Shown: positions 22,519 through 33,865, counted from the first letter of the stretch. The stretch: 64,000 bases of DNA from Lunularia cruciata (GCA_948567375.1 OX419761.1:22110243-22174242); one strand, 5' to 3'. Notes: a model not told the origin generated them from the sequence alone. Numbers and translations: made by a program.

Positions 22519-23272
22519 TGTAGTGCTCCCTTTTCTGCAATTTTGTAAATTTGTTTTTTTTTCCTTATTTTTAATGAAGATAAGGTGAAATATTTGCATG
22601 TATAGGAGAATAAATCTCTTGTCCATGTATTATTTGGTTTTATTCTTGTACATGTCAAGATACCAAGAAGACAACCACATGGAAAAGAGTAATAGATGAA
22701 TGGATGCAAAGAAGTCAAGTTCAAAGAAGTGACAAAAGATGTTTCAAAGCCAGAGATATATGTGAATTTGATTGTCATTGCAACCAAGGTAAAGAACTAC
22801 CACAAAGGACTGTTGACACCTATCAAAGACTTTATATGTGCAGACAATGACTAAAGAACCATTCAAGACTAGTGATTGAAGAGTTTTGGAAAAAAAATCA
22901 AGTGCACCTTGAGTAATTCCACTTGCACCAAGGGTTTTTAATTATCAGCCCAAAGAATGTATAGCCATCTTAGAATCTTTGTAGTTATAACTTCTTTATA
23001 GGTGGTTATTCCTTGATAGGAAACATGGTGAGGAATAGGAGAACAATTCTAGAGGTAATTCTCCACTACTCAATTGTGATGGTGTGGGCAATCCATTATA
23101 GGAGTAATTTACTCTAGAGCAAACACCTAACCTTTTTGATCTTAAATTGAGAGCTAAGATTGCCTATAATTTTGTAGGAAATGACATGTATGAAGGAGAG
23201 AGCATCAAGAGACCTTTGGAGGAACTCATACAAGTGGACTAAGGAGCAATAGAAGAATGTGCTTGGATTAGA

Positions 23273-24946
23273 TGCAGCCAACCCAAAAAATACACTTTTG
23301 CGGTAATTAGGTAAGTAAAGTTTGTTCCCATAGAGATACAATTCAGAAATGTTCAAATACAAAGTAAAAAGTAGCAATGTAGTTCTTCTTGATTTATCCT
23401 TTAACCTCTTAGGTAGAAAATACACCCCAAAAGAGAGTAACAAGCATTGGTTATAGCCTCGTCATAAATTAATATAATCACAACGTCATCAAATTTTGTC
23501 CAAACAATCTTGATTGTGATCATTCAGATTCTTCCAAAGATGTTTACTTCACTGGAAAACAACTTTGCCTTAGAATTGTGTTCCATCCCTCCATTGAAGG
23601 CACAACTTCCTCAATCAAAATTGCTTTGCATTAAACTCACGATGCACTCACAAATGCAAAATACTACCAACACTGCAATTTCTCTCAGATCTATCAAGGC
23701 ATTGCTTTGATTGCTATCTACTCAAGACCAAATACATAGAATGAAGATCAAGGTTACGGAATCCAACATCCAACAAGTTCACTAACTTGCACTTTGAATT
23801 TCTCCTAACACTCATAAACACAAACTTAAACTTGATATTTAGAATTAAGCTCAAGCAACGAGCACTAAGAAACAACACTTCACTTTATCTATCTTCAGAA
23901 ATTGTGAATATTGAAAAACATAACACTATAAATGATTTCTTTAAATAGGCTAAGCTCTTGACAATTATCTAACTACCTAAACTACTTCCTAACAATCTCC
24001 AGAGTTGAAATGGTAACCCACTTCTTCATATATATAATTCTTATCTCAATCTGTTACTACCCCACTCCGATGTCTACTCCTACTTTGGCTTCCAAACCTA
24101 ATGTTCCTTCATGCACTTCTCTATCTTTGATTCTACCAAATACCACTAAATTCTTCTCTATTTCTATTACTTCTTCACTCTGATCTGCAATAAAACTCAT
24201 AGGTAATCTATCTACTTCTTTCTCTTGCAACCCACTCCTCTATAAAGTCTCAAGTAACTGACCCAAAGAAATTTATTGTCTAATCTTGCACTTTGGGTTC
24301 ATTCACTACAACTATTTTCTCTTCTAAGTCTATTTTTTTTCAATTAGGACTGAAATTGAAGTCATGTGTATACTAACTATCTCTACTTTCTATGTCCTAA
24401 CTATTTCAAATGCTTCAAATATCTGACCAAAGACTCTTGCATCCAATGTCTGACTACCTTGGATTGGGTCACCTTTTTCCTAAGGCAAAGTCCTTTGACC
24501 CAAAATCACATAGACTCAAAAAACACAACACAAAGTCCATCAACTACTCCATACATCAACTATAGAAGCTTCAAATGCTTGTAACTTTTGCTAAAAACCT
24601 CCAAAATTTACAATTTTGGTGGTCACGGAAAGCCCTAAAGAAGATGCTTCAAACAAGACTAGCACACACGATTTGGACATGTGGTCATTGAGATACAGGC
24701 CCCATAGTAGTCCTGTTCTCCAACTTTCATTCCTTAGTGAAGTATCTTTACTGTCCTTCCAATCCAACCGTGTCCTTCCAATCCAATCCAATCCGAGTCC
24801 TTCTTCCTTTTAACACAAATTTGACCTCCTCGGGTCAGACCAAAACACAATTTTCTCCTTGTTTCTTCTCCATTTGGGTTCAATTTGGTTTCAATAACGC
24901 ATTTCTTCTTCAAAACCCGTCCAAAATGAAAAATGTGGGTACCACA
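23273..24946 (-). repeat. Solo LTR related to family A, longer variant
   Basis: Starts TGCAGCCAACCC, matches LTR A over about 700 bp (for example CAAATGCAAAATACTACCAA at 23652), then runs through about 700 bp of extra sequence and ends GTGGGTACCACA, the family A terminus. Total 1674 bp against 982 bp for element A. It interrupts a plus-strand frame of E reading NVLGLDAA. No clear target duplication. Confidence 0.6.
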
Positions 24947-24979
24947 CCATCCCTAGTGGTGTCACCATCAATACCAAAT

Positions 24980-26400
24980 TAAGGATGTAGAAGAAGAGAT
25001 GAACAAGAAAATAGTTGAGTTTTTTAGTGAGAAGTGCTCCACTACTAACAATTGGAAAGTAGCAAGTTATAAGAATCTAGCACAAAAGGCAATTGTAGAA
25101 GCTTTGATGAAGTTGCTCAAACTGAAAAGAACAAATTATTTGACTATCAATCAAGGTAATTTTTTAGTATGTGTACTTGGGAGAGGTATTTAACTAAGCA
25201 TACATGTTTTACTTGCAAGTATGATCCATGATCAAGGAAATAGAAAAAGACAATAGAGTGATTTATTTGGCTCCCTTTGCCATCCATTTTCACATGAGAC
25301 TTAATTTGTTGAGAAGGGAGGAAAGAAGAAAACTTCCAAGCCACTTTCACTAGGAGAACTACTTCATATCCCAACATAAGGAGAAAGCTCCAGCTCTCCA
25401 AACTTACAAAGAGGTAGATGAAGAATTTGCAAAGATAGGGAAGTTCAGAGAAGTAAAGAAGGTTGGAATCACAACAACCAAGAGGAGTAGATTAGCATCA
25501 ACAAGATCTCCAAAACTGTAAAAAAAATAGCAAGGGAAAATCCTCAAGTGGTGGATATTTCTTCAAAGGAGGACAAAGCCAAAGATTTTCAAAGAAGAAG
25601 TAGAGGAAGAGTAGCTTACTTTGCAAGAATTTGAAGTCAATTTGAGAGAGGGAGATGAGTATGCAGATGCAAAGTTAGCACCACATGAGGAGGAGTAGAT
25701 TGAGGGAGAAGCATAAGTAGCAAAAGACCAAAAAGATCTTTGGCCATAAAAACCCACAAGTTTGGCACAAGTAGAGCCAAATACCAAATAATAAGGAGTA
25801 GAAGAAGATCAAGTAAAGATCAAAAAGGAACCAGAAATTCAAGAAGAAATGCACCATGAAGAGCACCAATTCTTGATGGAGAAGATTTCACAAGAACTAG
25901 TTAAGCATGAAAGCAAGGCAAGTGGAAGAAGTAACTTGAGAAGAGAAAAAACCTGTACAAGGAGGAATGTAAGAAGGTCAACATCTTGATGGAGGTGAAT
26001 TATGAGCTTAAAAAATAGAAAATCTTGCTCACTTTTAACTAAAAGAACTTTGAAGAAGACATCCAAAGATTGCAAGGAGACCTAAGGACTCTTTTGCTTG
26101 AACAAAAGCAAAAGCAACAAGGATACAAAGATGAGTTGCAATTAGGAGTGAAGGTAGTTCTTTGCAATAATGCTCTATGGCAAAGATCCTTCATATAATA
26201 GCTCTTCTTAGTTATAAGATTTGTGAAGTTGTAATCTTTGTAATCAAAAGACCAAAGATGACAAAGTAGAAATTCTCTTTGAGGAGGAACTCGTAGCTCA
26301 CTTAGACATGTAGAAGGCATATACATGGTGTATAAAAGAGCAAGATAGGATAGATAAGGAATAAACAAATAGGATTAAGCTGGATAGGTTCTTGGATTGC
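24980..26400 (+). pseudogene. Decayed Glu/Lys-rich ORF in insertion E, possible gag
   Basis: Plus-strand translation gives stop-broken but consistently charged sequence: EEMHHEEHQFLMEKISQELV, then LYKEECKKVNILMEVNYEL and NFEEDIQRLQGDLRTLLLEQ, with heptad-like spacing that suggests coiled coil. No zinc knuckle or catalytic motif is recognised. Minus-strand ORFs at 25563-26368 are shadows. A retroelement gag is the likeliest reading; a captured host gene cannot be excluded. Confidence 0.4.
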
Positions 26401-27031
26401 CCTCACCATTGGATTCCTTTGGCTCCGAGAAAGAAGCATTATTTAAGGCTTCATTCAAATATAAATAGTTATTCAATCAATGGAAGATGAATAGAGTAAA
26501 AGAGCCCAAAGCTCTTTGTTGCTTTGTCTACTTCCAAGTATTGGCGTTAGGTCTTTGTTGGGTGATTGTGAGGAATTTACAAAGTAGGAACCCAAGTCAC
26601 TAGAAGTGTGTGATCATTTGTACTTGTGGCTAGGGTGTTGGATCCTTGGCAGTTGGAGAGGCCCCATGATTATTAGATACAAAAGGGGAAAAAACTATGT
26701 AAAGAGTGCAAAGCTCAGAGCTTCTCCATGTTTATTGATATGATTATATTTTCTAAAATCCCTCCCACCTCCTCACATGATAAGCTTCATGGTGGGCTCT
26801 ACATCCTTAGTGATTGTGATTTTTTGATTGTTTTCTACTTTTTCTAGTGCACCTTGGTCATACTATTACACTTTTTTGGGAGTGATTCTTGCCCAAGAGT
26901 TAATAGGTAATTGTAAAGAACTACAAGTTGTAACATTTCTCCTCAATCTAGCCATTTCATAGTTATATCCTCATGCGAATTACTTGTTCCTTACCAATAT
27001 ATTGTAAATTGATCAACATTGTGTTGCCACA

Positions 27032-27740
27032 TCAGGGTATAGAGTTCTTGGGAGAGTTTCATGTCTTATGTGACAAGGTATTGTTTGATAATTATACTAC
27101 ATCTTGAGATCACCCTAAGGCAAATGGTTTAGCAAAGAGACTTGTTCAAATAAGATTGCATAAATATGGTTTGTATAAAGTCCATTCGGACTATTGGGAT
27201 CTCTAGTTACCTTGGTTGACTTTGGACTATTGGTTCATCTTGCAATCATTTTTAGCATCCTTCTCTCCCTTCTTGCTATATAGACAAGATTCAAATTAAC
27301 CTATAGCCATCTATTATGATGTAATTGTAGATTTGAATTTGGATTATCCGGATTTATAGGTGAGTGCATGTTCTTAATGGGTATAGATCTTTTGGAGAGT
27401 GATGGTAATAGCCTTTGAGAACTTAGCAATTGTTCAACATAAACATACCTTATGTTATGTCACTATTTGAGAGGGAATGTTATGTCACTATTTGAGAGGG
27501 AGGTTATAGATCTTCAATAGATCATTTTCATCCTAAGGAATTTTGTATATCTTCAACAAATAACACCAACTACTTTTGATGTGACTGCAAGCCTCACAAT
27601 CTTGAGAATGTACAAGTTTTGCCTTGCTAAGTACTCATGTTGGGAAGACATGATGGTGTAAATCAATTTGGTGCAAATCATAATCATGATAAACTTCTTT
27701 GTTCCCAACCCTAACCATTTAGGAAATATATACTCCTCTA
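27032..27740 (+). pseudogene. Element D integrase, second half and C-terminal region
   Basis: Resumes with GIEFLGEFHVLCDK (second catalytic motif), HPKANGLAKRLVQ (usual HPQxDGLAERxVQ; the catalytic Glu reads Lys), KYGLYKVHSDYWDL, and later NTNYFDVTASLTILRM of the C-terminal barrel, in changing frames. A 24-25 bp direct repeat (GTTATGTCACTATTTGAGAG) lies at about 27456-27505. The element fades out near 27740 at the edge of the gene island. Confidence 0.72.
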
Positions 27741-27905
27741 CTGATTTGAACTATTTGAAAAGTTGACAGCTCTTTAATTTCTCACATCTCCCAGACCTTA
27801 CTGTAAAAGAGATTTAACTGCCGGAGACAGACACATAAGAGGGCTTGCAAGAAAGAACTGCGAGATATGAGATTCTCTGAACATGTAACCTGAATCTTCG
27901 AACTT

Positions 27906-27911
27906 TTTATT
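27906..27911 (-). terminator. AATAAA polyadenylation-type signal of the PsbP-domain gene
   Basis: Minus strand reads TGATCAAATAAAAAG: a canonical AATAAA three bases after the stop codon at 27917-27915. Closeness to the stop is unusual; a later, less canonical signal may also be used. Confidence 0.45.
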
Positions 27912-27914
27912 TGA

Positions 27915-29738
27915 TCAAGGATCGAGAAGCTTGAAAGAGTTTGCAATCTCAATGAAGTCACCTTGGACTTCAGACCACCTCTTTTCTGGTGCTTGAGCGT
28001 TGAGAGAGAACAGAAGATCTTTGTTAGTGCTATAAACGGACAGGTTGTGTCTAAAGAATGTGGGGCCTTTGACGGTGAACTCTAACGTGTAGTAAAGCGT
28101 TCTTCCATCAGATGTTTGTTGCGCAGTCAGAAGAGTCGCCACCTTGTTTGAGCCTTCAGGTGCAATGAACTTTCTCAAGATGAGCTCGCCTGCTTCCTGG
28201 GGTCCTCCGATTTTCTGCAGACTGAAATGGAAACAAGATAATCAGCCTTTAAAGAACCAAGAATCAGAGCGCATACTCGAGCTCCATCACCCACCGAGAA
28301 GCTTTACCACTTGCATTTTCACCATACGATGAGGCCAGATACACAGATTGTCTTCTTCCACGGACCATAGGAGTAGCTCACCAAGGGCCGTGGAAGGAAA
28401 CTATCTGGGTATCCCGAGCTTCATATATATTTGCTATGCATGTAGGCTCCGTGGTTGGGAAAACCCTCATCCAGTTAAAAGAAAATCTACCCGAAGTCCT
28501 ACAACCGAGCTACTGAAACCCCCCGCGCTCAGCAGATCATGACCTTGTGCTCTAATTATGATCAAATCGGGCCCCAACATTTTTGTTGCTATCGGAGGAG
28601 CTCATCACAACTCCTCTACGAGACCAAGCGACAGGCTCGGACTTAGAAGCAACTACCCATCTAGAACTATAGATCAGTAAAGAGCGAGAACGTCTCAAGA
28701 AACCCCATGCATTCAGTTTTAAGACCTGGGTGGGGTTCTCTACAAGGCAGGATGCCACAAGTCATCTCTCGTCGCAAGTATGACACACCGTAAAATACGA
28801 GCAAAACAGGCAGGAGTGGGACGAAAGCAGTGAGATTGAATCGAAGTAATCAACCAAGAACAATTACATCAATAGGAGGGCATCCAAGGGGTCAAAGAAA
28901 ATGCAAATTTCCTTGCGGCGGAAGGGGAAGCTGTGGAGCATTGTGAAGCTTGAAGGAGGAAGGTGGATCTCTGATAAGTTGAGAAGACTCATAAGATGTG
29001 GAAGTCCACTGCCGAAAAGGAAATGGCGCACAGTAAGGAATCGCTCGAGCCCAGTGAGTTTGGTGAACTTGACAAGAACCACTGTGCTCTACAGGAAAGA
29101 AGATACTTGGGATTTAGGCCCCATAGTTGAGGTGTCGAGAAGTTACAGTACGAGGATATCCATCCTCAAAGATCTACTCTCAAAGGAGGCAAAACACGTT
29201 TCCTGAGCTGAAGGTCCAGAACTCTCTTGTAGGTTAGATCCCTTGGCGTGAATGGTATGCCCGGACGAAGTTGCCTCACGCTAACAACGCTGAGGGACAC
29301 ACCTGCACTATTCTATCTAGAACATTGCTCCGTCAGGAATATGAAATCACTTCTTGTGTGGTGAGAATCAAAAGCTAGGACGATAAGGTGACAATCTGTT
29401 TCTATTTGGCAACTTTTGAGATGTTGTGCACAAAGCAAAGTTACATGCACACGGTGTGATAAAGACCCGGTTATATTTTACAGTCAAAAATCACAGTGTA
29501 TATATTGTAGCAGACCTGGTTCGAACTAAAGAGAAAGGCCTGCATTTTATTCTGTCCAGATCCTCAGGGTTTTGCGAAGTTTAGCTTTAGATCATAGACG
29601 TTCTCGTGTCAAAATTTACTTGAACTACTTCGAAGGAAAAAGTTCCCCGAGCACCTTGATTGTCTAAATGAACTGACAATGGAAAAGGTAAACAAGACGG
29701 TTTGGCCGAGTGGTCTAAGGCGCTGGATTTAGGCTCCA

Positions 29739-29770
<32 letters not shown>

Positions 29771-32466
29771 CGTCACAGTTGATAGACATATCTTTAGTAC
29801 CCTTTTACTACCCGATTCTGAAGTCGAGTAGAGAATCGACTTCAGAATTGCGTTGCCCACTTGCTCTGTCATTGTGCTCATCGACGCGACCCAAGGCCAG
29901 ACCGGTCGATGACTCGAACCAACCGCCAATATTCGAGCACTGGCATCTAAGCCACGAGTCGCCGTCTGGGTTGTGGCGCTTGTCGATGTGAGTGTTCACA
30001 TATGAAAATGTACGTACTATGAACAGATCCTCTTCAAGCTGCTCAGGCTCAACAATGAGTACATCTGCAAACTCCTTCCCATCGCTTATTGTGTTTTGGT
30101 GCCGAGGATTCCGTACCACTTTGTTTCCAGGTCCGCATATGGACTACTTAAACTTACAGTGTACCGACACGACGAATGAAACAATCCAATTAGCAAACCA
30201 TTCCTTTGCAACTTTGGCACTCTGACACCCTCGTGAGGCAAATCAATTGATGACTAGTGTGGATATAGAGAAGAAGTCCTTTCAAGCTCTTAGAAGAATA
30301 TTACAATTTGTTCGTACGAACTGGAAACGTCGAGCAGATCAAAATGGTTGCTTTGGACATGGACAATTTGTGTGTTTATCCACTCTCGGATAAGGTTCGA
30401 TTATACGTTCTCTGATTGGCTTAGCGGAAGCGTGGTAGGCCCCATAACTTCGATCTACAGACCCACATATCCAAGATCGATCTTTTTTACTGAGATATCC
30501 GGAGGCAGGTTTCGCTACTGCTTTCCTTGGTCCTGTCCAAAACCTAGCTTAGGAAACCTTTTGATTAAACGGTAACTGATCCGAAATTCCTCAACTTTGG
30601 GATCCAGAGTTTTTGATGCTTAACTGCCATATCATCAAATCTTTCAGGTCCACCAAGATTCAGAAGGCTCATTCGAGCGAAAAAGGCCTCACGCTCTCGC
30701 ATACCACGGTCCACAGAGTGTACCATGATAGAGCGTGTCACCTTCCGGCCACCGAAGATTGCATTCTACAAATCTCACTTCTACATCTGTCAAAAAGTTA
30801 CTTCAGGTGGCTTAGAATCAGGACTGGCGGCTCCGATTCTCGATGAGGTCCACGCGGTTGTACACAATGGATAGTGTCAGTGATGCAGGAACAAAGAGTG
30901 GGAATCATCAGCCAAGGATTGACTCTCGCAGGGTTTAGGTTAGCACCAAGTATGCTATTGACCAACATACTTAGACTCGTGATCCACAAGCAAAAAACCC
31001 AAAAGGCAAGTGTTTGCGGTGGACTCTAGTACCAGGAGTGAGGCAGTAGCTGAAAAGTTTATCTTCACAAGGTTCAAAATTCTATTTATCCATTCGTGGA
31101 CATCCTGAGTCCACCCACGGAGACGCTTGAATATTTCTGTTTATCCACAGATTATAACTTCACCAAGGTTCTAATGCCCCTGGGTAAGTTAGGGAGTTAA
31201 GGTAGCGAGGACTGCCCCACTTCCAGAATGAATTTTGCCCTCTAAAATCTTCCGCAGTATAATTCTACTGGGTGTGAGCCTGTTTCGCAACTGCATTACA
31301 AGCATTTGGTCTCCGGATTTCCAGGGACATCGGTAGGACTATGTAGATTTTAAAGAGTAAACAACGAGAAAGGCCAACATTTGGATTCAAGATTTTGCAA
31401 AAAGGAGCAAGATTCGTACCTGAAACCAGGAAAAACTGGAGCAACTACGACGCTGACATTCAACTCCCCTTCCGTCCCTGGTGGGCCAAAGGCGACAATC
31501 GGATCAGAAGACCTTCTCTGCGACTTCTGAATCTGACCTTGGATTGGCGGTAAGTCAAGAGATCTTTCTCTTTCTCCACGTTCCACGGCACGGTATACCA
31601 ATCTCTGGTCCCCGACCCAGCTTGACGGATACACGAATTCTGCAAACAAGGTTGCTAAACATCAAATCTCTCGTGAAAAGAAGAAGTTTCCAACGGGAAG
31701 ATTGAGACCGAAATTCAGGCCCTTCAAAATTTTCGATCTCACAAACTTATCCGACTCCTCAACAAACTGTTACATCGCTAAACAGATTGCTTGAGAGTAC
31801 AGCAAATCGGGGAGATGAGATGGTCTGGAACGCAAATTTATGGAAAAGCGTAGCCATTCCATGAATTTTGTGCAGAGACCATTGTTCAGAAAAGTGGATT
31901 GATGACAGTGGATATTCAGGATAACACAGCTTACCAAACCCTTGACTCGTTTCGAGACATCGTTTGAAGCCTTTCACAGGGAAGAGCAAATCAGCTCGAA
32001 CATCTCGCGAGAACTCTGGATTTATATTGAATATAGTACTTGTGATCCCCCCCAGATTCCCGCCAAGTGCAACCAAAGTCGCCACCGATGTTCCTAACCA
32101 AAATCGTCTGGTTTGAAGCAGAGAAAAAGCTTCAGCACGATAATCCTCTGCAGTACTAACAGCTTGCACATTCTTCTCATCCGCAGGAGATACGTCCTCG
32201 TTCTCTGGGGTGATGGGACCTAACTCCCCCCTGTCGGAGAGACAAATATGTGAAGCTCTGTCCCGACAGCCGTGTACTACTACTACTCCACCTCCGTTTT
32301 CAATCCAGTTACCGCTCAGCGACCAAGCAAATTGAACTGGTGCAGACTTCAGGAATGCATTGAAAGATTGAGTTGCCTGGCCATGGTGAAATTGACGAGG
32401 ACACGACGAAAAATTGTGGTGGTCGGTTTTTAGGAGACGTGTCGCTCCAAATGTGAGGGTGGTCAT
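27915..32466 (-). CDS. PsbP-domain protein, predicted thylakoid lumen; three exons
   Basis: Exons (minus): 32466-31935, 31639-31420, 28221-27915; introns of 295 and 3198 nt, both GT-AG with matching phases, giving 352 aa. Residues 1-110 look like a plastid transit region. R120-R121 followed by FWLGTSVATLVALGG is a twin-arginine signal and hydrophobic segment for thylakoid import. The PsbP/Mog1-type fold follows: GFEFVYPSSWVG, DPIVAFGPPGTEGELNVSVV, FSLQKIGGPQEAGELILRKF, YYTLEFTV and the C-terminal LFSLNAQAPEKRW and IANSFKLLDP. PsbP-like proteins assist photosystem II or other thylakoid complexes; I cannot assign the subfamily. The coding sequence looks intact. Intron 2 contains a tRNA-Leu gene on the other strand. 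The start is the first ATG of the open frame. Head to head with the pseudouridine synthase gene. Confidence 0.9.
29696..29775 (+). tRNA. tRNA-Leu, anticodon TAG (UAG)
   Basis: Acceptor arm GACGGTT (29696-29702) pairs with AGCCGTC (29768-29774) with one G-T pair; discriminator A at 29775, as in Leu tRNAs. Anticodon stem CTGGA/TCCAG with loop TTTAGGC; anticodon TAG at 29730-29732. A variable arm, TCCGAAAGGGC, precedes the T arm GTGGG-TTCAAAT-CCCAC (class II tRNA). B box GGTTCAAATCC is inside. A CAA motif at 29692-29694 just upstream and TTTT at 29803-29806 are the usual plant Pol III start and stop signals. No intron. It lies antisense within intron 2 of the PsbP-domain gene. Confidence 0.95.
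29803..29806 (+). terminator. Pol III terminator TTTT of tRNA-Leu
   Basis: First run of four T after the tRNA, 28 bases past its 3' end. It implies a short 3' trailer. It lies 9 bases before the hairpin at 29815-29848. Confidence 0.6.
29815..29848. repeat. Perfect 13 bp inverted repeat (hairpin) in the PsbP gene intron
   Basis: Arms ATTCTGAAGTCGA (29815-29827) and TCGACTTCAGAAT (29836-29848) are exact reverse complements with an 8 nt loop. One G-T and one C-G pair extend the stem to 15 bp (29813-29850). It starts 9 bp after the tRNA-Leu Pol III terminator. Confidence 0.9.
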
Positions 32467-32636
32467 TGATTCCTGGTCGGAGTAATATTGAGATTTGATG
32501 GTCCTACACCACTCCCCACTGGACGATAAGGGACGAAGAAAGCTTTATACGCATCAATCTGGGCACTTACTGCCAACCCACCAGACATGGTGAATTCAAA
32601 GGTGATATCTCGCCCGTGTAGATTGGGCAGCTCCAT
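32463..32636 (-). other. Upstream ORF overlapping the PsbP start codon (ATGA)
   Basis: An ATG at 32636 opens a 57-codon frame (MELPNLHGRDITFEF...) whose TGA overlaps the PsbP ATG as ATGA at 32466-32463. The peptide matches nothing I know. It also contains GCAGTAAGT, a good splice donor, so it might be a first exon or 5' leader. If transcribed, it would make translation of the PsbP frame depend on leaky scanning, reinitiation or splicing. Confidence 0.4.
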
Positions 32637-33865
32637 GTTTGAGGACCTGTTCTGAACTATATATGATCAACGTCTCTAGAGTAGAAGGAGCATTGTACTA
32701 TAAAATGTTTTGTGAACTGAGAAAGTTTTGTCAAGGACACAATTCCGGGGGAAGGGAAAAAATATAGTGGGAGGGGCAACTGTCGCCTCATAACCTTGTT
32801 TAACTGCAACAGTGCAATTTTTTCTTCATCAATAAAGTGAGCATGAAATGGAGACAAAGGAGGATATAGATCTTTTGAAATTTTGAATAACAATTATCCA
32901 CAATGAATCTCCTTCAGGATCTGATTTAAGTAGACATAGTAATCACTCACCACGATCATAGTTGTAATACCTGTTTGTACATCTAAAGAATTCACAAAGT
33001 TTCATTTGGTAAGCTTTAATTCATTTGGTACATAATCACGAATTAGGTGACATCTTGAACTTCAGACTTGTCTTTTCTGCCGGTTTTATACTCATTTGTA
33101 TTATTTTATAATTTTTTCAAATTGGAAATTAGTTTAAACAAACATACTTCTTACCAAGCGCTTGCTACAGGTGGCAATGATAATCCTCAAACCACAACTT
33201 TCACCCTTCCACAATCGGTGTATCAAATCTCGCACACTCACTCAATTCGTCACTAGAAACAGAACAAATTGTCTCTCATATTTTACTATCATAGAGAGGA
33301 AATGGCATTTCCCAAGCTCATCAATGTTCGTACGCTACAATTATTGTCTTTAAGGTTGCTCGACATTTTCGTCCAACGGATGAGAGCTCCTTCATAGTCT
33401 GGCCACCTGTTAACTCATGTTTTTCATAGGAAGAATTGGGAATAGGAATCCCTCTATGTCTTCTCGAGGCACACCTGACATACTTTACGGTTAAACTTAG
33501 TGTAAATCGGTTCTAGCATTTGCAGTATCCGGGAGAAGGGGAAATTAACATGCCCACAGTTTCCAATCGGTCTGAGTATATTTGAGGAATCGACTGTAAG
33601 ATGAAGATATCGGTGACAAGAAGTCTGCTTGTGAAGCTTCAGGGTAAAAGGTAGACATGATAGGAACGAGACTGGAAGCTACAATTTGCACTTGAGGAAG
33701 CTCGAAGTGTAATCTCTAAAATCGAATGCACATCTGTGAGCGATATTTGGATCACGTTGAGAAGAGAATTTGTCATTCGCTTCTCGTGGTCGATCAATTC
33801 AGAGCTCGGCCATGGGGTGTCTAGCAGGCACACTAGTCCGGTGATTGCTTCGTTCGGGTGAGAAA
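32637..33865. promoter_or_regulatory. Intergenic region between the divergent PsbP and pseudouridine synthase genes
   Basis: The two start codons are 1399 bp apart on opposite strands, so both promoters must lie here or be shared. AT content rises in the middle (32640-33200). No ORF of convincing character is seen. TATA-like strings exist (for example TATATATG around 32656) but I cannot choose a transcription start. Confidence 0.4.

Larger units (their letters stand above)
22519..27031. mobile_element. Insertion 'E' within element D integrase
   Basis: The boundaries come from the break in integrase similarity: D ends ATTGATCAAT and resumes GGGTATAGAGTTC, while E reads TGTAGTGC...TTGCCACA between. 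The flanks TCAAT and TCAGG are a possible but poor 5 bp duplication. Inside are decayed plus-strand frames rich in Lys and Glu (24980-26400), suggestive of a coiled-coil gag, and a solo LTR related to family A. No reverse transcriptase or integrase is recognised, so E may be non-autonomous or heavily deleted. Confidence 0.55.
6190..27740 (+). mobile_element. Ty3/gypsy element 'D', plus strand, split by two later insertions (A and E)
   Basis: D survives in three blocks: the reverse transcriptase start (6190-6503); the rest of reverse transcriptase, RNase H and integrase front half (20894-22518); and integrase back half plus C-terminal region (27032 to about 27740). Protein similarity runs smoothly across both gaps, in the order RT, RH, IN. 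That order is the Ty3/gypsy order. Both LTRs are unrecognised and the left limit is unknown. All blocks carry many stops. The right end abuts the higher-GC gene island near 27740. Confidence 0.75.
28222..31419 (-). other. Intron 2 of the PsbP-domain gene (3198 nt)
   Basis: Starts GTACGA after the codon part TTC-AG and ends TTTCAG. The protein reads straight across the junction (PVFPGF then SLQKIGG), so no exon appears to be missing. Its GC is similar to the exons and higher than the retroelement DNA outside. It contains the tRNA-Leu gene and a perfect hairpin. ORFs of 60-103 codons here (for example 29808-30119 minus) show no similarity I recognise. Confidence 0.8.

Noticed and set aside
27915..28178. 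Stand-alone 87-codon gene at the end of the PsbP domain
   Set aside because: An acceptor TTTCAG at 28222 and matching phase join it to the upstream exons, completing the domain.
29729..29929. Minus-strand ORF ending VGFEPTPFRTGA
   Set aside because: This peptide is the reverse translation of the tRNA-Leu gene, a well-known false ORF product.
29911..29954. Possible SINE or second tRNA on the minus strand (A-box-like TGGCTTAGATGCC and B-box-like GGTTCGAGTC)
   Set aside because: Box spacing is too short (about 34 bp), no cloverleaf can be drawn and no poly-A tail or target duplication is seen.
29808..30119. 103-codon minus-strand ORF inside the PsbP gene intron as an extra exon or gene
   Set aside because: The PsbP-domain protein reads smoothly from exon 2 to exon 3 without it, and the peptide has no recognisable motif.
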